A stretch of 13,066 nt of DNA from an uncultured Megasphaera sp. GTDB taxonomy: Bacteria; Bacillota; Negativicutes; Veillonellales; Megasphaeraceae. This document shows positions 7,387 to 13,066 of this stretch, piece by piece (within the stretch, counting starts at the first letter, position 1; each line of letters starts with the position of its first letter). The notes beneath the pieces were generated by a model. The model was not told the origin of the DNA, ran no database searches, and saw nothing but the letters and a program-made list of their open reading frames with translations. The translations under genes were made by a program, and so were the position numbers. Location: contig USGG01000056.1 in NCBI GenBank assembly GCA_900554215.1, forward strand, positions 1 to 13,066, given 5' to 3'.

Positions 7387-7415
7387 ATGATACTATATCT
7401 GGTATATGTTGTCAA
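7387..7415 (-). promoter_or_regulatory. nrdDG promoter
   Basis: Minus strand TTGACA (7415-7410), a perfect -35, is followed by exactly 17 bp and TATCAT (7392-7387), five of six to the -10 consensus. Transcription should begin near 7380, giving an AT-rich leader of about 88 nt to the nrdD ATG. It lies downstream of the terminator of the preceding unit, so nrdDG is an independent operon. Confidence 0.8.
7390..7405 (-). promoter_or_regulatory. NrdR box overlapping the nrdD -10
   Basis: ATACCAGATATAGTAT on the minus strand is an imperfect palindrome matching 12 of 16 positions of the NrdR consensus (acaCwAtATaTwGtgt). It covers the promoter spacer and half of the -10, where NrdR, the nucleotide-sensing repressor of ribonucleotide reductase operons, normally binds. 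Location, match and target gene agree. The nrdR gene itself is not in the window. Confidence 0.6.
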
Positions 7416-7424
7416 TTGCTTAAT

Positions 7425-7447
7425 ACTTGATACTGTTGTTATCAAGT
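7425..7447. promoter_or_regulatory. Unassigned inverted repeat upstream of nrdD -35
   Basis: Perfect 8-bp arms ACTTGATA (7425-7432) and TATCAAGT (7440-7447) with a 7-nt spacer, centred about 56 bp upstream of the predicted nrdD start of transcription. This is a usual distance for an activator of the Crp/Fnr kind. The half-site contains TTGAT as in Fnr, but the TTGAT to ATCAA spacing is 9 rather than 4, so it is not a standard Fnr box. It could also be a recognition site of an unknown regulator. Confidence 0.45.
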
Positions 7448-7453
7448 CCTATC

Positions 7454-7502
7454 AAAAAGAGCGGCAAGCCTTCAAAAACCTGCGTTTCCGAAAGCTCGCC
7501 GC
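7454..7502 (-). terminator. Intrinsic terminator of the ybaK-gloA-tcdA unit
   Basis: Minus-strand arms GCGGCGAGCTTTC (7502-7490) and GAAGGCTTGCCGC (7473-7461) pair over 13 bp with two G-U wobbles. The loop is 16 nt, and TCTTTTT (7460-7454) follows immediately. It lies 26 bp past the tcdA stop and before the nrdD promoter region, so it separates the two transcription units. Confidence 0.85.
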
Positions 7503-7528
7503 CTGTGTATAACTCGTTAAAAAATTTT

Positions 7529-8233
7529 TTATGGGATTTGAAGGAGGTCCCGTATGACCGCTCCGGCTAAAATAAGTCCGGCCGCCGACGGCACGAAAGA
7601 AATGCTGCCTATGCCGGAACAGTCTTCTTCCCGCCCTGTCGGCAGGGGCGGCTCTTTGGAGTATACGACCTTGACGCGGCGGATATTCCGTCTTTTTAGT
7701 TCCTTCCGCATCACCTTGGCCAAGGGATCGACAGACGTCTTCTCGATTTCGGCAATTTCAAACAGCTCCGGATGAAGCTTATTCCCCGCTCCCATAGCGG
7801 AGATAACGGGAATGCCGGCCTCGTAGGCTTCCGCTATGATAGCAAGTTTCGACGCCACCGTATCGATGGCGTCGACTACGTAATCGGCGCCCGATTGAGC
7901 AACCCATCCCGGCCGGTCCTCGGGCAGGTAAAACAGATGATGCGTTTCGACGTCTATGTCCGGATTAATCGACAAAAATCGCTCTTTCATAACCTCGACC
8001 TTAGGCCGGCCGATAGTTGGCACGGTCGCCCCGAGCTGGCGATTTAAATTAGACGGATCGTATACGTCGCCGTCGACGAGAATCAACCGGCCGATACCGG
8101 CCCGGCAAAGGGCTTCGGCCGCAAAGGAACCGACGCCGCCGACGCCGAAGACCAGCACGGTTTTGCCCGCCAAGACTTCTACCTTATCCCATCCCAGCAG
8201 CAGCGCCGTCCGCTGAGCGTATTCCTTCTTCAC
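7529..8233 (-). CDS. tcdA: tRNA threonylcarbamoyladenosine dehydratase, TcdA/CsdL-like
   Basis: E1-like (ThiF/MoeB fold) enzyme. In the TcdA family it adenylates the carboxyl of t6A37 in tRNA and promotes cyclisation to ct6A. The 234 residues include the nucleotide loop GVGGVGS (30-36), LVDGDVYDPSNLNRQ (52-66) with the conserved Asn-Arg pair, DAIDTVASK (121-129), SAMGAGNKLHPELF (145-158) and a C-terminal GSISFVPSAAGL (209-220). These last two are typical of TcdA rather than ThiF or MoeB, and no ThiS/MoaD partner is nearby. The start is GTG at 8233-8231, 3 nt after the glyoxalase stop. No good SD is visible, so coupling is likely. It is the last gene of the unit. A related E1-like role cannot be excluded. 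Confidence 0.87.
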   Translation of the reverse strand: MKKEYAQRTALLLGWDKVEVLAGKTVLVFGVGGVGSFAAEALCRAGIGRLILVDGDVYDPSNLNRQLGATVPTIGRPKVEVMKERFLSINPDIDVETHHLFYLPEDRPGWVAQSGADYVVDAIDTVASKLAIIAEAYEAGIPVISAMGAGNKLHPELFEIAEIEKTSVDPLAKVMRKELKRRNIRRVKVVYSKEPPLPTGREEDCSGIGSISFVPSAAGLILAGAVIRDLLQIP

Positions 8234-8236
8234 GGC

Positions 8237-8599
8237 TTATCGTTCCGGAACGACTTCCAGCCAATAGCCGTCGGGGTCAACGATAAAATAAATGCCCATA
8301 GCCGGATTTTCATAGACGACGCAGCCCATTTCTTTATGCTTGGCCAAAGCTGCGTCCATATCTTTGACGGAAAAGGCTGTGTGAAATTCATTTTCGCCGA
8401 GATTATACGGCTCTTTTCGGTCTTTGAGCCACGTCAGCTCAAGCTGGAAATCCGTCGTGCCGTCGCCGAGATATACGATCGTAAAATCGGGCTTTTCGAT
8501 ACGGCGTACTTCCGTAAGTCCTAACGCTTCTTTGTAAAACGCCAGGCTGCGCTGTAAATCCAGCACGTTGAAATTAGTATGTCTGAATGTAAACTGCAT
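8237..8599 (-). CDS. VOC-family protein, probable lactoylglutathione lyase (glyoxalase I)
   Basis: A 120-residue vicinal-oxygen-chelate protein. The family isomerises the methylglyoxal-thiol hemithioacetal in cytosolic detoxification. Two beta-alpha-beta-beta-beta repeats are visible, and the four metal ligands expected of glyoxalase I are present: H7 (FRHTNFNV), E54 (FQLELTW), H73 (NEFHTAF) and E115 (GYWLEVVPE). The short length resembles the Ni/Co bacterial class. The ATG at 8599-8597 is chosen because AGGAGGA (8608-8614) lies 8 nt upstream; a frame extension to 8632 would run into the preceding gene without an SD. That SD begins at the stop codon of the YbaK gene. Many anaerobes lack glutathione, so the true thiol or substrate may differ; gloA is a plausible but unproven name. 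Confidence 0.88.
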   Translation of the reverse strand: MQFTFRHTNFNVLDLQRSLAFYKEALGLTEVRRIEKPDFTIVYLGDGTTDFQLELTWLKDRKEPYNLGENEFHTAFSVKDMDAALAKHKEMGCVVYENPAMGIYFIVDPDGYWLEVVPER

Positions 8600-8613
8600 G
8601 CGTATGTTCCTCC

Positions 8614-9093
8614 TTATGCTTCTTCCTGCCATCCCTTGGAAACGTCAACCCAGCCCTGAGACCGAGCGTATCGTTCTAATTCCGGCAGTGTCAGTTCAAT
8701 GGCGCTGTTGCCGCTGCCGCAGGCCGGAAAGACCGTTTCAAACCGTTTCAGCGATTCGTCCAGATATACGGTCACGCCGGGATTGACGGCAAAGGGGCAG
8801 ACGCCGCCGACAGGATGGCCGATCAGTCGTTCTACGTCGTCATGCTTGATCATCGTCGCCTTTTTATGGAAGCGCGCCTTAAATTTATGATTGTCCACGC
8901 GGGCGTCGCCGGCGAATAATACCAAAATCGGCCCTTCATCCAATAAAAACGACATGGATTTGGCGATGCGCTTGCCTTCCGTATGAAGGGCCGCCGCCGC
9001 TTCGTCGACAGTCGCGCTGGATTGATCCAGTTCCAATACGCGGTCGGCCATTCCCCACTGGGCAAAATACTCCCTTACCTTTTGAATAGACAT
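8614..9093 (-). CDS. YbaK/EbsC-family aminoacyl-tRNA deacylase-like protein
   Basis: A stand-alone editing-domain protein of the YbaK/ProX superfamily, whose members hydrolyse mischarged tRNAs such as Cys- or Ala-tRNA(Pro). The exact substrate cannot be read from the sequence. The 159 residues include the conserved lysine K45 in RIAKSMSF, DNHKFKARF (67-75) and the signature GHPVGGVCPF (92-101). The ATG at 9093-9091 has AGGAGGGG (9102-9109) 8 nt upstream. It is the first gene of a three-gene unit (YbaK, glyoxalase-like, TcdA) with a near-consensus promoter. Its TAA overlaps the SD of the next gene. The subgroup resembles the Bacillus YwhH type more than the ProRS insertion domain. Confidence 0.9.
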   Translation of the reverse strand: MSIQKVREYFAQWGMADRVLELDQSSATVDEAAAALHTEGKRIAKSMSFLLDEGPILVLFAGDARVDNHKFKARFHKKATMIKHDDVERLIGHPVGGVCPFAVNPGVTVYLDESLKRFETVFPACGSGNSAIELTLPELERYARSQGWVDVSKGWQEEA

Positions 9094-9132
9094 CCTGCTA
9101 TCCCCTCCTGTATCATAGCGTTATTAGGTTTC

Positions 9133-9161
9133 ATTATATTACCATTTGGAAAGGGATTCAA
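9133..9161 (-). promoter_or_regulatory. Promoter of the ybaK-gloA-tcdA unit
   Basis: Minus strand TTGAAT (9161-9156), then 17 bp, then a perfect TATAAT (9138-9133). Transcription would begin near 9126, about 33 nt before the YbaK ATG. The promoter starts 15 bp after the sbcC stop, in an AT-rich gap. I see no convincing terminator for sbcC before it. Confidence 0.78.
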
Positions 9162-9175
9162 ATAATTTTTACGAA

Positions 9176-12100
9176 TTACGGCAATTCGAAATCGGCCGTA
9201 CTGCCCCTGTCGGTCTTATGGACGGCCAGGCGCGCGTCAATGCGCTCTCTCAGCTCCGGCACGTGGGAGATGATGCCGACGAGACGGCCGCCCTGCTTGA
9301 GTTCCATCAAAGCCTTTAAGGCGAAATCCAGCGTTTCTCCGTCGAGAGTGCCGAATCCTTCGTCAATAAATATCGTATCGAGGTGAATGCCTCCAGAATA
9401 GGCCTGAACCACGTCGGCCAGTCCCAAGGCCAGGGCCAGGGAAGCCAAAAAGGTCTCGCCTCCGGAGAGCGTATTGGCCGGCCGGGCGTATCCCGTATAG
9501 TTGTCGAAAACTTCGATGTCCAGGCCGACGCGCCGCACGCGTTTATCGTCCCAGGAGCGGGAGCGCTGCAGTTCATACCGCCGGCGGCTCATCAAATCGA
9601 GTCGGGCGTTGGCTGCCGTCAAAACTTCGTCGAGAAGGGCTCCCAGCACATACCGCTCGAAGTTGACGCCCGTATGCTGACCGGAAATCAGCTCATATAT
9701 GGAACCGACAGCTTCATACTGAGCTGACAGCTCCGCTTGTTCGCCCTGCCAGGCGGCAATCTGCTCCCGTCCCCGGCACAGCTCCTGACAGCGTATCGCC
9801 GCGGCGGCACAGGCTTCCGATATTTGCTGGCACCGCTTGTTTTTTTCGTCAAGCTGCGCTTTATATACTGTCATATCCGGCTCCGGCTGCGAACCGACGG
9901 CCTTTTCTTCCTGCAATATCCGGCCCTGGGTCTGCTGTACGTCCCGGTTATACTCGTCGACGGCCTGCTGCTCTACGTCGATAGAGCCTACGAAGGGCTG
10001 CAGTTCACGACATCGCTGCAAACTTTCGATGCCAGCCTGACGAACCCGTTCCTTTAACGCAGCAGCGTACTCTTTATATTGCCTTCGCAGCGCCGTCACC
10101 TGTTCCTGCAGCAGGCGTATCTGCTCCGACCAGCGCGCAGCGTCCTTTTCGGCGTCTACGACGGCTTTTCGGCTTCGTTCTGCCTGCTCTTCATATGCTT
10201 TAATGCGCCGGCGCAGCTCGGCTATATGCTGCGTCAGCACAGCAGCGTTCCGGTATTCTGCCGGCACGTCCGCTTCGGCCTGTTCCTTCGCCGACTGGCT
10301 CTGCGCGGCGGCGAGTCGGGCCGCTTCCGCCTGCTGACGGGCCTGTTCTTCGTTCTGCAGTTCTTCCTTTTGCTTCGTCTCCCATTGCGTCACGGCGGCT
10401 CTCGTCCGTTCTGCCTGGGCGACTTCTTCGCCCAGGCGAAGAACTTTCTGCTTCTGCTCGTCCAGCCGTGCCCGCCACTGGGCGGACGTATATTCAAAAG
10501 GATACTGGACGCGCAGGTCGTCGCGCTGCCGTTTCAAGCTCTGAAACTCCGCCTGCATACGCTGGAGCGCCAGTTCAGCCTGCCGGCGTTCCTCGTCGCG
10601 CTGCTGAGCTTGCCGTTTCCGCGCTTCCACATCCTCTTTTCGCGGCATATGGGCCGGCAAAGGAGCCGGCATGGGATGATCTGTCGCGCCGCAAACGGGG
10701 CAAGGCTCCCCTGTCTTCAGCTCCTTAGCTAGCAAAGCGGCTTGCCCCTGTAAAAACAAAGCTTGTACGCCTTCGTAATCCAAGCGCGCCTGTGCTGCCC
10801 CGGCGGCAGCCTGGCTGCAAACGTCCTCGGCGGTCCGACACTCTTTATCTCGCCGCGCGATCTCCTCGGCCAACGCTTCTATCGCCGATTCCCGGTTCAG
10901 CCGTTCTTCCCAGGAGGCGGCCTGTCCTTTAGCCTGTTCCCATGCCGCAGCCAGTTCTGGTTGTCCGGCCACTTCCGCACGTCCGGCGTCAATTCGGGCC
11001 TGCAAGGCGATTCGTTCCTGCTGCAGTGCCGCCAATGTCTCGTCGGCTTTCCGGCGCTGGTCCGCCAGCTCCTGGGCTCTGCGGCACAGTTCTCCATACT
11101 GCTCGGCTTTTTCCGCCATATTCTGCAGCAGTACGAGCTGCGCTGCGTCGGAGTCATGAGCCTCGCCCTGCGCCTGCAGCGCTTCAGCCTCTTTGCGCAC
11201 GGCTTGAAGTCGCTGCATCGCCCGTTCGGCCTGAACGGCAGCTTCGCCGGCTTTTTTGCCGGCAGCGACACCCTGGGACTGGATATCGTCGAGCTGACGA
11301 CACGGCTCTGCCAGCAGCTGCGCCCGGCGCAGCACGTCGATATAGGCCTGCTTCTCAGCCATCGCCCCTTCCTTCTGCCGCAGCTGTTCCCGCATCCGGC
11401 GGCTTTCCTTTAAATTCTGCCAATGGCTGTATAATACCTGGGCGTCCTGCGCCGTCTTCTGATAGGCGTCGCGGTCGGCTATGGCCGCGTCCAATTCGCG
11501 CTGCCGCAGCCGCCATTCCTCGTCCGCCGCCTGCTCCATAGCGGTCAGCGCCGTTGCGTCGCCGGCACCCAGACTCTGCAAAAGCTGCGCGATGCGCTCC
11601 TTGCGCGAATCATACTGCGCCAAGATGCCATCGTATTTTTCTTTCGCCAATTCCTGCAGGCGAGCATAGCGCTGGGTATGAAACAAGGTCTGCATGATCT
11701 GCTGACGGTCCGCCGAGCTGGCCAGCAGCAAGCGGCGGAAATCTCCCTGGGGCAGTAAGACGACCTGCCGGAACTGCTCGGCCTTAAAGCCCAGTAGCCG
11801 TTCCACTTCTTCGCCGACTTTTTTCGTCGCAATGACCACCGTCTTTTGGTCATTTTCGTCCACGGCGTATAAGGCGGCCGCTGCCGCCGCTTTCTTTAGC
11901 CCTGTGCCGCGTTTTTTAGCGATCTGCTGCTCCGGCTTCCTCTCGACGCAGTACCGTGCCGGCCCGATGGCAAAAGCGAAGACAACGTACGTCTCTTCTT
12001 TCGGCGAGGCATATTCGCTGCGCATATGAGCGCCGGAGCGGCGATTGCCGCTCGTTTCGCCGTACAGGGCATAGCACATCGCGTCCAGTACCGTCGTCTT

Positions 12101-12220
12101 GCCGGCGCCGGTCGGACCGTATATCAAAAACAGCTTGTGCTCTTCCAGCCGGCGGAAATCGATAACCTGCCGCCCGGCGTAAGGGCCAAAAGCGTTCATT
12201 TCCAAATATAAGGGTTTCAC
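9176..12220 (-). CDS. sbcC: Exonuclease subunit SbcC (Rad50-like SMC ATPase)
   Basis: ATPase subunit of the SbcCD (Mre11-Rad50-like) nuclease that cleaves hairpins and blocked DNA ends. The 1014 residues are of normal length. Walker A is GPTGAGKTT (35-43). Long Gln/Glu/Ala-rich coiled coils run on each side of the zinc hook CPVC (507-510, in GEPCPVCGATDHP). The ABC signature LSGGE is at 918-922, Walker B TIFIDEGFGTLD ends with D953-E954, and the switch histidine is H986. The N-terminus MKPLYLEMNAFGPYAGRQVIDF is the family start, so the gene is complete apart from doubt about codon 1. That codon reads GTG, but it sits on the compositional join with a uvrA fragment, and the native first base could be A or G. 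The usual upstream partner sbcD is absent. Confidence 0.96.
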   Translation of the reverse strand: MKPLYLEMNAFGPYAGRQVIDFRRLEEHKLFLIYGPTGAGKTTVLDAMCYALYGETSGNRRSGAHMRSEYASPKEETYVVFAFAIGPARYCVERKPEQQIAKKRGTGLKKAAAAAALYAVDENDQKTVVIATKKVGEEVERLLGFKAEQFRQVVLLPQGDFRRLLLASSADRQQIMQTLFHTQRYARLQELAKEKYDGILAQYDSRKERIAQLLQSLGAGDATALTAMEQAADEEWRLRQRELDAAIADRDAYQKTAQDAQVLYSHWQNLKESRRMREQLRQKEGAMAEKQAYIDVLRRAQLLAEPCRQLDDIQSQGVAAGKKAGEAAVQAERAMQRLQAVRKEAEALQAQGEAHDSDAAQLVLLQNMAEKAEQYGELCRRAQELADQRRKADETLAALQQERIALQARIDAGRAEVAGQPELAAAWEQAKGQAASWEERLNRESAIEALAEEIARRDKECRTAEDVCSQAAAGAAQARLDYEGVQALFLQGQAALLAKELKTGEPCPVCGATDHPMPAPLPAHMPRKEDVEARKRQAQQRDEERRQAELALQRMQAEFQSLKRQRDDLRVQYPFEYTSAQWRARLDEQKQKVLRLGEEVAQAERTRAAVTQWETKQKEELQNEEQARQQAEAARLAAAQSQSAKEQAEADVPAEYRNAAVLTQHIAELRRRIKAYEEQAERSRKAVVDAEKDAARWSEQIRLLQEQVTALRRQYKEYAAALKERVRQAGIESLQRCRELQPFVGSIDVEQQAVDEYNRDVQQTQGRILQEEKAVGSQPEPDMTVYKAQLDEKNKRCQQISEACAAAAIRCQELCRGREQIAAWQGEQAELSAQYEAVGSIYELISGQHTGVNFERYVLGALLDEVLTAANARLDLMSRRRYELQRSRSWDDKRVRRVGLDIEVFDNYTGYARPANTLSGGETFLASLALALGLADVVQAYSGGIHLDTIFIDEGFGTLDGETLDFALKALMELKQGGRLVGIISHVPELRERIDARLAVHKTDRGSTADFELP

Positions 12221-12222
12221 AA
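12217..12222. other. Junction between two unrelated genomes
   Basis: Bacteroidetes-like uvrA codons end with GGC TTG TTG. The next bases, TGAAACCC, belong to the start of sbcC (GTG AAA CCC, Lys-Pro). The uvrA stop and the sbcC start share the four bases GTGA. Composition, codon use and promoter style change at this point. The join is abrupt, with at most two or three bases of shared sequence, and with no repeat, integrase or target-site signature. Confidence 0.8.
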
Positions 12223-12930
12223 CAAGCCGTCTCCCTGACGCATAGCCGTCGCTACACTCTGTTTCAGTCTTCTATCATCTTTTTCGGTAACGACCAACTT
12301 ATCTATTACTACCTCTATATCGTGATTCTTGTAACGGTCGAGTTTCATACCATGAGTAATTTCACGCACTTCACCGTCTACCCGAACATAGAGATATCCT
12401 TTTTTACGTATTTGCTCAAAAAGCTCCCTATAATGTCCTTTACGTGTACGAATCAAGGGAGCCAACAAATAGATTTTCTTTCCTTTATAATCTTTCAGAA
12501 TCAGACCGAGAATCTGCTCCTCGGTATATTTCACCATTTCTTCACCGGACAGATACGAATAAGCCACTCCCGCACGAGCATAAAGCAGACGGAGATAATC
12601 GTATATCTCAGTAGTAGTTCCTACCGTAGAACGCGGATTTTTATTCGTCGTTTTCTGTTCAATAGAGATCACCGGGCTCAAACCGGTTATTTTATCAACA
12701 TCCGGACGCTCCAGATTACCCAAAAAGTTGCGGGCATACGCTGAAAAAGTTTCGATATAGCGGCGCTGTCCTTCGGCAAAAATCGTATCGAAGGCTAAAG
12801 AAGATTTTCCACTACCACTCAATCCGGTAATCACAGTCAAGCTATTACGGGGAATCTCGGCATCAATATCCTTCAAATTATGTACGCGCGCACCATACAC
12901 ATTAATATATTCTGTTTCCTGCATATTCAT
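12217..12930 (-). CDS. uvrA: UvrA N-terminal fragment, Bacteroidetes type, truncated at sbcC
   Basis: The first 237 residues of the excinuclease ATPase UvrA, which normally has about 930-950 residues and recognises DNA damage with UvrB. VYGARVHNLKDID (11-23), Walker A GLSGSGKSS (36-44), FAEGQRRYIETFSAYARNFL and ISIEQKTTNKNPRSTVGTTTEIYDYLRLLYAR match UvrA up to the start of the insertion domains. The wording (for example TTNKNPRSTVG, LVVTEKDDRRLKQSVATAMRQGDGLL) looks like Bacteroides-group UvrA from memory. The frame then meets TGA at 12219-12217, on the edge of sbcC, so the signature and second ATPase half are missing. There are no frameshifts or internal stops. GC is near 40% in sampled lines, against 60-67% in sbcC. 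The start could also be the ATG at 12924, which has better spacing from AAGGA. It cannot be a working UvrA. Confidence 0.9.
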   Translation of the reverse strand: MNMQETEYINVYGARVHNLKDIDAEIPRNSLTVITGLSGSGKSSLAFDTIFAEGQRRYIETFSAYARNFLGNLERPDVDKITGLSPVISIEQKTTNKNPRSTVGTTTEIYDYLRLLYARAGVAYSYLSGEEMVKYTEEQILGLILKDYKGKKIYLLAPLIRTRKGHYRELFEQIRKKGYLYVRVDGEVREITHGMKLDRYKNHDIEVVIDKLVVTEKDDRRLKQSVATAMRQGDGLL

Positions 12931-13066
12931 ATCCTTCCATAAATGTTGCAAAATTAATGTTTCCGCCCGAAATATGCTCCTAAAAAAGCACAATATTATT
13001 TTCTTAACTCAAATCTTATGAAGATATAGGGCATTATTTGTACCTTTGTTCCTTGATTTCAAGAAC
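12931..13066. other. Bacteroidetes-like non-coding region upstream of uvrA
   Basis: AT-rich intergenic DNA without a convincing open frame. Besides the -7 element listed separately, the plus strand has TACCTTTG (13041-13048), which also fits TAnnTTTG and could belong to a divergent promoter. GTTCCTTGATTTCAAGAAC at the very end is a short imperfect inverted repeat. Nothing here resembles the spacers of the rest of the window. Confidence 0.5.
12949..12956 (-). promoter_or_regulatory. Bacteroidetes -7 promoter element for uvrA
   Basis: Minus strand TAATTTTG matches the Bacteroidetes primary sigma -7 consensus TAnnTTTG and would place the transcript start about 12 nt before the uvrA ATG. No good -33 TTTG is seen at the usual 19-21 bp; only a T-rich stretch at 12981-12987. 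The -10/-35 pattern found at nrdD, rpmE and ybaK is absent here. Confidence 0.45.

Noticed and set aside
5256..7430. A 724-codon open frame on the plus strand, antisense to nrdD
   Set aside because: It is a mirror of the GC-rich codon bias of nrdD. It has no ribosome binding site or recognisable domain, and the opposite strand has an unmistakable NrdD with all catalytic residues.
7425..7447. Reading the nrdD upstream palindrome as a standard Fnr box
   Set aside because: Fnr sites have TTGAT and ATCAA separated by 4 nt; here the gap is 9.
8600..8632. Longer N-terminus for the glyoxalase-like protein
   Set aside because: The added 11 residues lie in the YbaK gene and have no SD, while the ATG at 8599 has AGGAGGA at 8 nt and begins at the normal family start.
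9166..9190. Terminator hairpin at the end of sbcC (CGAATT/AATTCG)
   Set aside because: The 6-bp AT-rich stem overlaps the stop codon and is not followed by a T tract.
12931..12993. Longer uvrA start at 12993
   Set aside because: The extra 21 residues (MCFFRSIFRAE and on) are unlike any UvrA and cross the -7 promoter element.
12217..13066. Horizontal acquisition of uvrA, or a novel uvrA-sbcC repair operon
   Set aside because: The fragment is only a quarter of uvrA, ends exactly at the sbcC start with no mobile element or repeats, and has not decayed; a chimeric contig explains this more simply.
1..13066. Defence systems, CRISPR arrays, insertion sequences, tRNA genes, riboswitches
   Set aside because: Looked for on both strands; no direct-repeat array, transposase, cloverleaf or known aptamer motif was recognised. 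SbcC here is the ordinary chromosomal repair protein.

Overview
The window is almost entirely one block of bacterial chromosome with every recognisable gene on the minus strand. Gene content and order (rpmE, a DUF1385 membrane protein, prfA, prmC, sua5, rpiB), strong AGGAGG ribosome binding sites, sigma-A type promoters and GC-rich coding sequence separated by very AT-rich spacers suggest a Firmicutes anaerobe. My best guess is a Negativicutes member such as Megasphaera; that is an inference from style, not a database match. No mobile element, CRISPR array, rRNA or tRNA is visible.

Layout from high to low coordinates, which is the direction of transcription: (1) about 12221-13066, a low-GC fragment with the first 237 codons of a Bacteroidetes-type uvrA; (2) sbcC (9176-12220), abutting that fragment; (3) a small transcription unit with its own promoter: YbaK-type deacylase, VOC/glyoxalase I, and TcdA-like tRNA cyclase (7529-9093), closed by a clear intrinsic terminator; (4) nrdD-nrdG, the anaerobic ribonucleotide reductase and its activase (4624-7292), behind a near-consensus promoter overlapped by a NrdR-box-like site; (5) the rpmE to rpiB translation cluster (1-4508), starting from an extended -10 promoter with a palindrome over its -10, and leaving the window inside rpiB.

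Functional links: prfA and prmC encode release factor 1 and the methyltransferase for its GGQ glutamine, and they overlap by 8 nt. Sua5 supplies threonylcarbamoyl-AMP for t6A in tRNA, and TcdA, about 6 kb away, cyclises t6A to ct6A. nrdD and nrdG form the oxygen-sensitive class III dNTP-producing pair.

The most important observation is the discontinuity at about 12220. An undegraded Bacteroidetes uvrA 5' end, with a Bacteroidetes-like -7 promoter element, is fused to the first codon of sbcC, where the sbcD partner would be expected. The uvrA reading frame is cut at about one quarter of its normal length by a stop codon that lies on the join. I read this as a chimeric contig (assembly or library artefact) rather than a new gene arrangement. 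I did not find a new defence or mobile system here; the other points worth a look are regulatory (nrdD and rpmE promoter regions).
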